Positions 16,109 to 24,263 of a DNA stretch of 64,000 nt are shown in pieces. Source of the DNA: Bradyrhizobium manausense (lineage in GTDB: Bacteria > Pseudomonadota > Alphaproteobacteria > Rhizobiales > Xanthobacteraceae). The first letter of the stretch is position 1. Every line of letters starts with the position of its first letter. The stretch lies in assembly GCF_018129685.1 (NCBI RefSeq), contig NZ_JAFCLG010000013.1:62001-126000 (forward strand), read 5' to 3'. Below the pieces are notes generated by a model that was not told the DNA's origin, did not search any database, and saw only the letters and a list, made by a program, of their open reading frames with translations. The position numbers and the translations under genes are program-made.

Positions 16109-16333
16109 ATCTCTATTCGATCACGACCAACCAGGAGGCCATCCGTGCGCTCTTTCGCGTCGTGAATCGTTATGTCGTCAACCTTGCTCCCATGCCCGGC
16201 GTGTTTCCCGACTATCCGGCGCCCGCCGTCAGGAACGCCGGTGCGGACCGCGAAATGATCATGATGCGCTGGGGCATGCCGCCGCCACCGCGCCGGCGGC
16301 TTCCCCGTTACGAATATCCGCAACACCAGGAGT

Positions 16334-16471
16334 CGCTCGATCGTCTTGACGATAGCAGCCTCATGCGAAAGCTTTAGCTCGTCGCGATTTTCCAGGTAAA
16401 GGCCGAGCGCGGCTTCAACTGGGGAGGGATGGGGGTTCTCCTCTTTTCCCAGCCGGGCGGGTTGAAGTCCA
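16334..16471. other. No clear gene; possible fragment
   Basis: On the minus strand one frame reads NPHPSPVEAALGLYLENRDE then LKLSHEAAIVKTIERL, which looks protein-like, but it has no clear start and merges into antisense SRAP sequence. It may be a gene fragment downstream of DUF2130. Confidence 0.25.
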
Positions 16472-17776
16472 TTAGGCCGCGGCTTCCCCTGGCCCTTCAA
16501 GTAAGGGCGCCTCGAGGCTTGCGATTTCGGGCATGGCCTTGCCGGCGATCGCCTGCAGATCCCCCACCATCCCCACCGTGGACTCAACGACGGCGATAAT
16601 CTGCGTCTCTCGCTTGGCCCATTGCCGCCCCATGAACTTGCGCTCCTTATCGAGGTCCTCGCGCATATCGTTGAATTTCTCGACGACGGCATCAACCCGT
16701 TGGCGGAATCGGGTGCCTGTTAGGTATTCGTAAACCTGCTCCATCTTGGTTTGCTGTCCCTGCTGGACCGTGCGAGCGCTTGAAAGCTCAATCAGGGACT
16801 GACGCAGCGCGACCGCCACAGGCAGCGCGCAACGCGGGTGTACGACCCATACGCCGTCGACCAGGTCAAAATGCTCGATATGCTTTGGCAGTGCGTGCGA
16901 GATGATAAGGGCGACGTCTGCGCCGCAGCGTCGCTGATCTTCACGAAGCTTTGCCAGCCAGCCATCACTCCAGGCTTTGGTGCGTTTGGATTCCCAGAGG
17001 ATCATGCCGGCAGGCTGACCTATGGAGCCGTTGACCTGCTGAACGACGTCGGCGCCCAGTTCGCCCTTGGCAACGGGTTCGATGGCGTCCATCGGAAACT
17101 TGCCGCGCAAGACCTCCTCGAGCTCTAACTCAAAAACCTCGCCCTGGGATTGCTGCGAGCCTTGCTCGGCCTTGCGCCTGAGCTCTTCGATGGTACGCGA
17201 CATCGACTCAATGGTCTGGTCCTTCTCGGCGACCTTCAGACGCGCGGCTTCATCCGATTCCTGCTTGGCTTTGGAGCGGATGTCGTCAACCGAGGCCTGG
17301 ACACGTTTTTCGATCGTGAGTTCCATTCCGCGCTTTTCGTCGGCAAGCGCGCGCTCCTTGCGTATCAACTCGGCCTGAGCCTGCTGCGCCTCAGCCAGCT
17401 TGGCATTGTTGGCTTCCAGGTTCTTGCGCAGCTCGGCGGCCTCAGCCTCCTTGGCCTGCAGATCGCCCGCGACCGCTTCGCGGGCTTTCTTGGCCTCGGC
17501 CGCCACCAGCTGGCGGCGCTCGGCCGTCAGCCGCTGCGCGACCTGGTCTTCAATCTGTTCCCGCGCCCTGGTGACCGCGTCCTGCTCCTTGCGCAGGGCC
17601 TCGGTCCTTCTAGCTACCTCGGCGTCCTTGGCGGCCAGTTGCTCGTTAAAGCGCTGTCGCGTTTCCTCGAGGAGGGGCGCGGCCAGCGATTCCGTGAGCT
17701 TGATTTCGTGGTTGCAGTTCGGGCAATGCAGGGTGGGCTCCTGCGAAGCGCCGGCGCCGGTTGCTTTAAGACTCAT
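16472..17776 (-). CDS. DUF2130 protein (nuclease-like)
   Basis: The 434-residue protein starts with a zinc-ribbon-like CPNCNHEIKL (residues 19-28), then a long Ala/Glu/Arg coiled coil (about 30-210). The DUF2130 domain follows: GEVFELELEEVL, GELGADVVQQV and ILWESKRTKAWSDGWL, a restriction-endonuclease-like fold with D and E-x-K residues (about 245-275). The substrate is unknown, but the fold and location suggest DNA processing or defence. ATG 17776 starts the protein. Confidence 0.8.
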   Translation of the reverse strand: MSLKATGAGASQEPTLHCPNCNHEIKLTESLAAPLLEETRQRFNEQLAAKDAEVARRTEALRKEQDAVTRAREQIEDQVAQRLTAERRQLVAAEAKKAREAVAGDLQAKEAEAAELRKNLEANNAKLAEAQQAQAELIRKERALADEKRGMELTIEKRVQASVDDIRSKAKQESDEAARLKVAEKDQTIESMSRTIEELRRKAEQGSQQSQGEVFELELEEVLRGKFPMDAIEPVAKGELGADVVQQVNGSIGQPAGMILWESKRTKAWSDGWLAKLREDQRRCGADVALIISHALPKHIEHFDLVDGVWVVHPRCALPVAVALRQSLIELSSARTVQQGQQTKMEQVYEYLTGTRFRQRVDAVVEKFNDMREDLDKERKFMGRQWAKRETQIIAVVESTVGMVGDLQAIAGKAMPEIASLEAPLLEGPGEAAA

Positions 17777-18083
17777 GAATTCCCCTCATTGGTGCGGCCG
17801 GATTCAACATCATCTGCGGGCGATTGCGATGTCGCGGCGCTGGATGTCCACATACGGCTCGCCCAACATCGACTTGGCCACCGGTTTTCCACCGAAACCG
17901 CATGGTTTGAGGTGTCGGACGTAAGCCTGGCTGCAGAAGACCTAGCTAGGAATCTATTCTAAATGAGAACAAAACAGGATCAAGGTATTTACTGAAGTGC
18001 CCGCGGAAGCGGCAAAAAAAGCGGCAAAGTAGAATAACGCGTTAGGGCCTAATGCCCTATCCTTGCTTAACAAATAACCGGCA
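17777..18083. other. Intergenic region between DUF2130 and Fic
   Basis: These 307 bases separate divergent genes. They contain an imperfect LexA-like site (17967-17981) and AAGCGGCAAA repeats just before fic. No supported gene is seen; short frames here lack ribosome sites. Confidence 0.5.
17967..17981. promoter_or_regulatory. LexA-like site with one mismatch
   Basis: GAAC at 17967-17970 and GATC at 17978-17981, seven bases apart, read GATC-N7-GTTC on the other strand, one base from the LexA consensus. The spacer CTGTTTT is like that of the box at 14159. It could serve either divergent gene or be a relic. Confidence 0.35.
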
Positions 18084-18097
18084 ATGAAAGCGGCAAA
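18007..18097. repeat. Three AAGCGGCAAA direct repeats before fic
   Basis: Copies lie at 18007-18016, 18019-18028 and 18088-18097. The first two are 12 bases apart, about one helical turn, and the third overlaps the possible fic starts. They could bind a regulator; no function is known. Confidence 0.35.
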
Positions 18098-19271
18098 AAT
18101 GACCACGATCGCAGCGATGGAGCCGCTCCTTCCCGACGATAATAAGGAACTCGAGGACCTGGCGACTGACTTGGTGGCGAAGGCCAGCGGCCTTGCGACC
18201 CGCTTGCATCCAGTGCTGCGCGCGTCCGTAGGCGACCTGGTGCGCTCGATGAACTGTTACTACTCCAACCTCATCGAGGGGCACAACACATTGCCGGTCG
18301 ATATCGACCGCGCCATGAACAACGAGCTCGCAACAGAGCCAGAGCGCCGCAACCTCCAGCTCGAGGCGCGCGCGCATATTGAAGTGCAGCGGATGATCGA
18401 CCGCGGGGAGGGGCCCAGCCCGGTCATGTCCGAAGCGTTCATCACCTGGACGCATCGCCACTTCTGCGAACGCCTGCCGGCGGAGATGCTGGTGGTCGAA
18501 AACCCAGAGTCCGGCCGCAAGATCACCATGGCGCCGGGTGTGCTTCGTTCTGAGCGCGTCCGCGTCGGCCGCCATATAGCCCCTGACCCGGCCGACCTGC
18601 CGGCGTTCATCAAGCGGTTCGCCGAAGGCTACACGTCGTCCAACCTTTCGAGGCTGCGTAAAATCATCGGCGTCGCCGCATCCCACCATCGTCTGGCGTG
18701 GATCCACCCCTTCCTGGACGGCAACGGCCGCGTTGCGCGACTGTTCTCGCACGCGCTGCTGCGCGAACTGGATGTGGGATCAGAGCTCTGGTCGGTTTCG
18801 CGTGGCCTGGCGCGGAGTGTCGACAACTACAAGACCATGCTGCAGGCCGCGGACGAGCCGCGACGCGGCGACCTCGACGGCCGTGGCAATCTCACTCTGG
18901 CCGGCCTTACGGAATTCTGCCGCTATTTCCTCTCGACCTGCATCGACCAAATCGATTTCATGGAAGGCCTGCTGGAGCCTTCCGAGTTGCTGCGACGCAT
19001 GGAGATCTGGGCAAGGGAAGAGACCGCTGCAAAACGGCTGCCGAAGGGCTCATGGCCTATCTTGCGCATGGCGGTCCTCGATGGCACGTTCGCCCGCGGC
19101 GACGCCGCTGATATCACCGGCTATGCCACCCGGCAGGCACGCACCGTGCTCAACGACCTCATCAATCAGGGCTATCTCATTTCCGAGACCACCCGCAGCC
19201 CGGTGCGGCTGGGATTTCCGGCTAGCGTGGTCGATCGTTGGTTTCCACGGCTTTATGGGGAAGGGCAGTGA
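18084..19271 (+). CDS. Class II Fic family AMP-transferase
   Basis: The 395-residue protein has the Fic catalytic motif HPFLDGNGR at about residues 208-216, preceded by HHRLAWI, which transfers AMP to target hydroxyl groups. An N-terminal (S/T)xxxE(G/N) inhibitory motif, SNLIEG at 61-66, makes it a class II Fic whose helix blocks ATP until relieved. The C-terminal 100 residues are helical with a winged-helix-like end (ADITGYATRQARTVLNDLIN). Starts at 18084 or 18099 are possible; neither has a strong ribosome site. The target is unknown. Confidence 0.85.
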   Translation: MKAAKMTTIAAMEPLLPDDNKELEDLATDLVAKASGLATRLHPVLRASVGDLVRSMNCYYSNLIEGHNTLPVDIDRAMNNELATEPERRNLQLEARAHIEVQRMIDRGEGPSPVMSEAFITWTHRHFCERLPAEMLVVENPESGRKITMAPGVLRSERVRVGRHIAPDPADLPAFIKRFAEGYTSSNLSRLRKIIGVAASHHRLAWIHPFLDGNGRVARLFSHALLRELDVGSELWSVSRGLARSVDNYKTMLQAADEPRRGDLDGRGNLTLAGLTEFCRYFLSTCIDQIDFMEGLLEPSELLRRMEIWAREETAAKRLPKGSWPILRMAVLDGTFARGDAADITGYATRQARTVLNDLINQGYLISETTRSPVRLGFPASVVDRWFPRLYGEGQ

Positions 19272-19611
19272 TCGCTACGCGTCTTGCATGTTGTTTAACG
19301 CGCAGAGGCTCGTCACACCGAAGCTGAATTCCCGGGAGCCGACGGTGCAAGGTCCCGCCTGTTCGTCTTTGGCGGAAGCCGCCTGGACATACACGAACAG
19401 AACCCGGAACCAGTATCTGTCGGGACTGCATAAGCTGTTTGAGGTGTCCATCACGCAGCAGGTCGAGCAGGGCTGTGTTGACCGGGTGAAAGCGGTATTG
19501 GCTGATGAAGATGGGGGACGGGAGATGTTTTGCGAAGACTTTGAATTATACATCTGGTTCGTGTTGCTTTTCCAGTCGGGCCCGATGCACGGGGCAGTTC
19601 ACTAAGTCTGT
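19272..19611. other. No supported gene
   Basis: Between fic and the WGR gene, frames on both strands are open for short stretches (for example minus strand FHPVNTALLDLLRDGHLKQL), but none has a good start or a recognisable product. A gene fragment is possible. Confidence 0.4.
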
Positions 19612-19860
19612 CTAATTTCGCCGGACGTAGCCGCGACGGGCTTTGCGCACGAGCCAGGCCTCGAGCGCCTCGACGGCCTGCACCCGCCCAGCGAACAGAT
19701 CGAGGCGCCGCCGGCCGCGCTGGCCGAGACGCCCCCATTCGCGCACCAATGCAGTATCGCCAAAGAGTGTCGGCTCGATCGTGAGCACATAGTACCGTGC
19801 CATGTTACGGGCCGGATCGCAGCGTTCGAGCACGAGGTATTGCACCGTGAGTTCGGACAT
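19612..19860 (-). CDS. WGR domain protein
   Basis: The 82-residue protein is a stand-alone WGR domain: RNMARYYVLTIEPTLFGDTA, then VREWGRLGQRGRRR with the Trp-Gly-Arg core at about 41-43. WGR domains bind nucleic acid ends in PARP1 and occur as small single-domain proteins in alphaproteobacteria. It converges with fic and diverges from the ATPase gene at 20076. Function is unknown beyond likely nucleic-acid binding. Confidence 0.8.
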   Translation of the reverse strand: MSELTVQYLVLERCDPARNMARYYVLTIEPTLFGDTALVREWGRLGQRGRRRLDLFAGRVQAVEALEAWLVRKARRGYVRRN

Positions 19861-20075
19861 GCGTCAGAGTCGCAGCCGCCGAAACGGCCGTCCAATTAAA
19901 TTATTGAATCGATCAGAGCCAACGATTCAGAACTTTAATATCAGCGATCAATATACCTATAAAAGATTGTCAACCTCCCCGACAGGGCAGGCGGCTTGAC
20001 AACCATGACAGCACGCCATCCATTGCTACAATTGACGATTTGCAGCGCCCGCCGACGATCGCCCTTGGAGAGGTA

Positions 20076-22763
20076 ATGGCAGACGATAGCGATTTGTTTG
20101 GTTGGTGCGCCGCACGTCCGCGCTGGCAACAGGAAGCCATTCGCCTCCTGGCGGCTAAGCCTCATCTGGCTGCCGAAGAACTCGACCAGCTCGAAGAAGC
20201 CGTAAAGGCTGATGCGGGTCTTGCCGCCGGGAAGACGCTGGCCTGGCCCGCCTTGACCAAGGCCCACCTGAAGGCCGGCAACAAGTTTGCGCCGGTCACT
20301 GTTCTGGGCGCCATCGGGCCTCTGCGCAACATTGACCGCCTGGCTGCGGAACAGCCCCCGCTGAGGTTCGCCGTCAATGGTGTGACCCTCATCTACGGAC
20401 CCAACGGATCGGGCAAGAGCGGCTACTGCCGTATCGCCAAGAGAATCTGCCATTGCCTGCATGATGTGACGTTGCGCGGCAATGTGTTCGAGCCTGAATC
20501 GTCCGATCCGCGCGAGGTGACACTCACCTTCCGCGTCGATGGTGATGAAAAACGCACGGTCGTCTGGGATGATCGAAGTGCGCCGCCCGCCGAACTGGGC
20601 AGAATCTCCGTGTTCGACAGCGATGCTGCCGGCCTGTATGTCGACGCTGAGCGAAACATCGAGTTTTTGCCGTTCGATCTGGCTTTGCTCACCAATCTTG
20701 CCGAGATCCTGCGCACGCTGGACGGCCGCTTCAAGGCCGAGGAAGCGCGCCTGACCAAGGCACAAAAGACCCCCCTGCCGCTTGGCTACGACAAGCGCAC
20801 AAAAGTATCGACAATGCTGGCAACGCTGAAGGCGGATCAGCATCTGCCCAGCGAAGCGGCCATGCGCGCATTGGCGGTCTGGAGTGAAAAGGATGAGGCT
20901 GGCCTTCAGGCGGTCAAGCTGGAGCTTGGCCGGGACCCGGCGGTTCTGGCGAGGCTGAAGGAGGCCGCCATGTCGGCAGCCGCAACCCTGGTTGCCGATG
21001 CAACAGCCATCTTCGATTCGATCGGCAATGCTGGCATCGCGAGACTGAAGGAAGCACGGCAGAAGGCCGCAACGACACGCGAAGCCGCCAAAGTCGCTGC
21101 CGAGGGCCTGACGGCGGAATCGGCGATCCCTCAACTGGGCAGTGAGACCTGGCGGCAAATGCTGATGTACGCGCGCGACTTCGCGGCCGAAGCATATCCG
21201 GAACTTGAGCCGCCCCAGTTAGCGTCGGCCGGCACGTGCGTGCTCTGCCATCAGCCCCTTGACGAGCCGGCGCAGGCACGCCTGGCCGCCTTTGATGCGT
21301 ACGTCGAAGGTCGCGCCAACGCGGATGCCGAGACGGCGAAGAAGCACTTCGCGGACTGCGCTCGAACGATCCTCGATCTGAAGATCGCCGGCAGCCAGGA
21401 CATCAAGGACAAGCTCGTCAACTTCGTGGAGGGCTCGACACCCCGCCAAGCTCTGGCAGACAGGATCGAGCTGTATTACGCTGCCAGCCGGGATCGCCAC
21501 GCTCTGGTTTCAGCAGCCATCAAGGCGGTCGACTACGCAAGTCTCGAAGGCCTCGCGGATCTCGACCGGTCGGAGGTCGATGACCTGCTCAGCGAAGCGG
21601 CCGTCGTGGCGAAGGAAGTCGAAGCACTGAAACCGAAAGCGGATGAGGCATCAAAGCGTCAGCGGCGGCAGCAGGAGCTTGACGACCTCGAAGCGCGGAA
21701 GAAGTTTTCCGCCGACATCGAGATTTTCGTGGAGCGAAGGAACTCGCTCGATCTTCTCTTGAAGACGAAGGCGTGTACCGCCGCCTGTGCCGTTGCCGGC
21801 ATCACGTCCCACATCACGCGCCTCAGACGCAAGGTGCTGACGGCGTCGCTGCAGACGAGCCTTCAGGACGAGATTGTCGCGCTTGATCTGCAGCACCTGC
21901 CGTTAAAACTCGCCGATCGCGGAGAGGTGGGAAAGAGCAAGGTCCAAATCGGCCTGGAGGCCCAGCAGAAAGTCGGCAAAAACAGCGAAATCCTGAGCGA
22001 AGGTGAGTGGCGGGCGCTTGCACTGGCGGGTTTCCTCGCCGAACTGAACGAGGTCGGCGCCCGGCACGGGATTGTCGTCGATGATCCGGTTTCGTCCCTC
22101 GATCACGCAAGGATGGAGGCCGTCGCGAAACGGCTGGTGAAGGAGGCCGCCGCCGGAAGGCAAGTGATTATCTTCACGCACAATCTGTTCTTTCACTACG
22201 CGGTGCTGGAAGCGGCCCACAACATGAAGGTTCCCCTGCGGGAGGAGTGGATCGCCAAGCATGCTGATGGACGGTTCGGGATCATCGACAACAACCATCA
22301 GCCCTGGATTGCCATGGGAGTCACAAAGAGACTTTCGATCATCGAAGGTCTTCTGAAAGAGAAAAAGGCCACATATTCCGAAGCCAACGAGGCCGAGCGA
22401 TCGTTCGTGACGGACATCTACACCAGGATGCGAGAGACTTGGGAGCACGCCATCGAAGAAATCCTGTTCGCAGGCGTTGTCGGCCGTTTCAGGCCGAACA
22501 TTGCAACCATGAAACTCAGGGCGGCCCATGTCGAGAAGTCTGACTACGAGGCCGTTTACGCCGGCATGACGCGATGCTCCAAGTACTCTGGTCACGACCA
22601 GTCAGCGGGCGTGCCGGTTGATCTTCCCAAATTTGCTGACGTCAAGGCCGACCTGGATAAGCTCAGCGCTTATGTTACCGCAGCGAACACCCGCAGGAAG
22701 GCGCTGGAAAAAGAAGGCCAGCTCTACGAAGAGGGGCCGATGGCGGCCGACGTTCTCGAATAG
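20076..22763 (+). CDS. Zinc-hook AAA ATPase, RloC/PrrC-like
   Basis: The 895-residue protein is an SMC-like ATPase: Walker A GPNGSGKS at about 108-115, a coiled coil with a Rad50-like zinc hook CVLC (388-391), an ABC signature LSEGEW, Walker B VVDDPVSSLD near 667, and a switch histidine in IFTHN. The C-terminal 130 residues hold R-x3-E (RETWE, about R786, E790) and a later H840 in SKYSGHD, which fits the Arg-Glu-His triad of PrrC/RloC anticodon nucleases. RloC combines exactly a zinc hook with such a nuclease. ATG 20076 follows GGAGAGG. The nuclease assignment is inference. Confidence 0.75.
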   Translation: MADDSDLFGWCAARPRWQQEAIRLLAAKPHLAAEELDQLEEAVKADAGLAAGKTLAWPALTKAHLKAGNKFAPVTVLGAIGPLRNIDRLAAEQPPLRFAVNGVTLIYGPNGSGKSGYCRIAKRICHCLHDVTLRGNVFEPESSDPREVTLTFRVDGDEKRTVVWDDRSAPPAELGRISVFDSDAAGLYVDAERNIEFLPFDLALLTNLAEILRTLDGRFKAEEARLTKAQKTPLPLGYDKRTKVSTMLATLKADQHLPSEAAMRALAVWSEKDEAGLQAVKLELGRDPAVLARLKEAAMSAAATLVADATAIFDSIGNAGIARLKEARQKAATTREAAKVAAEGLTAESAIPQLGSETWRQMLMYARDFAAEAYPELEPPQLASAGTCVLCHQPLDEPAQARLAAFDAYVEGRANADAETAKKHFADCARTILDLKIAGSQDIKDKLVNFVEGSTPRQALADRIELYYAASRDRHALVSAAIKAVDYASLEGLADLDRSEVDDLLSEAAVVAKEVEALKPKADEASKRQRRQQELDDLEARKKFSADIEIFVERRNSLDLLLKTKACTAACAVAGITSHITRLRRKVLTASLQTSLQDEIVALDLQHLPLKLADRGEVGKSKVQIGLEAQQKVGKNSEILSEGEWRALALAGFLAELNEVGARHGIVVDDPVSSLDHARMEAVAKRLVKEAAAGRQVIIFTHNLFFHYAVLEAAHNMKVPLREEWIAKHADGRFGIIDNNHQPWIAMGVTKRLSIIEGLLKEKKATYSEANEAERSFVTDIYTRMRETWEHAIEEILFAGVVGRFRPNIATMKLRAAHVEKSDYEAVYAGMTRCSKYSGHDQSAGVPVDLPKFADVKADLDKLSAYVTAANTRRKALEKEGQLYEEGPMAADVLE

Positions 22764-22809
22764 TAGTCATTGCAGAATGCCAAACCGACATTCGAAATGA
22801 GAATGATGC

Positions 22810-23427
22810 ATGGCGCTACCTGACGAAATTAGTTCGGACAAGGTCAACGAAATCTCCGAAGCCCTGGGCAAGATGTCAGGCGAAGAGATCGCGGCATTGC
22901 CGGAACTTGAGGGAACTGACTACCGCTGCTTCGGCAGGTTAATCCAATGCTTTTGTTTCATCGACCTCAACCTGCGTCGGGCATTAGAGGTGTTTTATCT
23001 AGCAAACAAACTGCCGGAAAAATGGTTGAAGGAATATCCCAAAATCAGCGACGCAGCTTTGACCGAGGCCCTGTCCGACGTTGTGCGGACGCTCGACCCA
23101 AACAGCGAGCCGATCGAAGTAGCGCTGACCTGGTTGGCCGCCATTTCTAAGTTTCGCGGTTTTCGAAACCTCGCGGGTCATGCTGCGGCCAAGCGATATC
23201 CGAACGAAGACGTGTATGTCTTCGCCAACAAAAACAGCAAGGACGCCAAAAAGGCGGGCCAATCTTTACCGAAGCACGGTCTCATGTTCAGTATCGTGGG
23301 CCGGTCCGAGTTTTTCGAGATGGTGCAGTCTGCGGTAGACAGCCAATCCTGGCTGTCTGGACGACTGACGGTATGGTCCAAGGCCTACCCCGCCGACCCA
23401 AAGTTTAAGGAAACTGCCACCGTTTAA
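22810..23427 (+). CDS. Small helical protein with HEPN-like R-x4-H motif
   Basis: The 205-residue protein is mostly helical. RNLAGH at residues 119-124 matches the R-x4-6-H motif, with a polar residue after Arg, of HEPN ribonucleases. It starts 46 bases after the ATPase gene on the same strand, so the two are likely co-transcribed. HEPN proteins beside defence ATPases often act as toxins or effectors. I do not recognise the family by overall sequence. Confidence 0.6.
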   Translation: MALPDEISSDKVNEISEALGKMSGEEIAALPELEGTDYRCFGRLIQCFCFIDLNLRRALEVFYLANKLPEKWLKEYPKISDAALTEALSDVVRTLDPNSEPIEVALTWLAAISKFRGFRNLAGHAAAKRYPNEDVYVFANKNSKDAKKAGQSLPKHGLMFSIVGRSEFFEMVQSAVDSQSWLSGRLTVWSKAYPADPKFKETATV

Positions 23428-23517
23428 GTCGTTTAGCAGGGGATTTGCGAACTGTCGGCATTCTGCCGTGTTCGCCCTACCACCCCTGGCATATGGTTCC
23501 GGTCAAAGGAGACCGAT

Positions 23518-24210
23518 ATGAACCCCACGCTGATTGACCCAAAGATGCTTGGCTTCTGGGCTCGCTGCATCCGCGATGCGCAGCACCTGTCCCAGGAAGC
23601 TCTTGCCGCCAACGCCTCCGTCGACATCAGGACCGTGCAGCGCTTTGAAGCTGGCAAGACCGTCAACTTGACCTCGCGGCGCGCCTTGGCCAAGGCGCTG
23701 GGCTATGACAAACCCGATGTTTTCGATGACCCCAAGTTCATCGAGGAGGTGCTGAAGTTCTTCGACGGCTTGAAGACCATGCAGCAGAAAAACCTCGACG
23801 ACCAGCATCCCGACCACATCCGGGTCAAGGCGCAGGCACTTGCCTCGGGTGCTGAGGTGATACGGTTTGCGGATGTCGTCAACGCGATGTCCTGCGACAT
23901 CCACGACGGCCTTTCGGAGCGCGCCAAAGAAGTAGCAGCTAGCTTCTGTGACTATGTGCAGGAGCTGATGGACCTGGATGATTTCCCGGCGTCCGGCCGC
24001 CTTGGCATCGCCAAGGAGCTGGATGATCTGTTGCAGGGTCTCCGCGAGAAGGACGCGCATGCTTATTTCGCAACGCGCGACCGCAAGTTTCGTGGACCGG
24101 ACTGGGGGGATAAGCCGTCTTGGGAGCTGACGGTCGGCTTTCTTGCCATCGTGCCGGCGGACCAGAAGCTCAGCGAGCTCTATGTTCCGCGGAAGTCCAA
24201 GTTCGGGTAG
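23518..24210 (+). CDS. XRE-type HTH protein
   Basis: Residues 10-60 of this 230-residue protein form a Cro/XRE helix-turn-helix (ARCIRDAQHLSQEALAANAS, then DIRTVQRFEAGK). The remaining 170 residues are helical and unassigned. The ribosome site AAAGGAG lies seven bases before the ATG. It follows the ATPase/HEPN-like pair by 90 bases and may control it. Confidence 0.8.
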   Translation: MNPTLIDPKMLGFWARCIRDAQHLSQEALAANASVDIRTVQRFEAGKTVNLTSRRALAKALGYDKPDVFDDPKFIEEVLKFFDGLKTMQQKNLDDQHPDHIRVKAQALASGAEVIRFADVVNAMSCDIHDGLSERAKEVAASFCDYVQELMDLDDFPASGRLGIAKELDDLLQGLREKDAHAYFATRDRKFRGPDWGDKPSWELTVGFLAIVPADQKLSELYVPRKSKFG

Positions 24211-24263
24211 TCGAAAAATGCTGACACCCCCGATCGTGCACATCCGGCACCTAGCGGCGCCGC

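Larger units (their letters stand above)
15770..16333 (+). pseudogene. SRAP (YedK/HMCES-type) gene, disrupted
   Basis: SRAP proteins begin Met-Cys and use that cysteine to cap abasic sites in single-stranded DNA. Here ATC TGC AAT CTC TAT at 15770-15784 is the gene start with ATG changed to ATC. The coding sequence resumes at 16109 as NLYSITTNQEAIRALFRVVN and runs to GMPPPPR. A frameshift near 16295 then moves the true frame (GGFPVTNIRNT) out of register, and similarity stops at about 16333. Bases 15785-16108 are an insertion. At least four lesions make this a dead gene. Confidence 0.75.

Noticed and set aside
16090..16695. 201-codon minus-strand frame over the SRAP remnant and DUF2130 end
   Set aside because: It overlaps two supported features. 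Only its middle (about 16334-16471) looks protein-like and is noted as a possible fragment.
19996..20032. TTGACA and TACAAT as a promoter for the zinc-hook ATPase
   Set aside because: The spacing is 25 bases, too long for a sigma-70 promoter.
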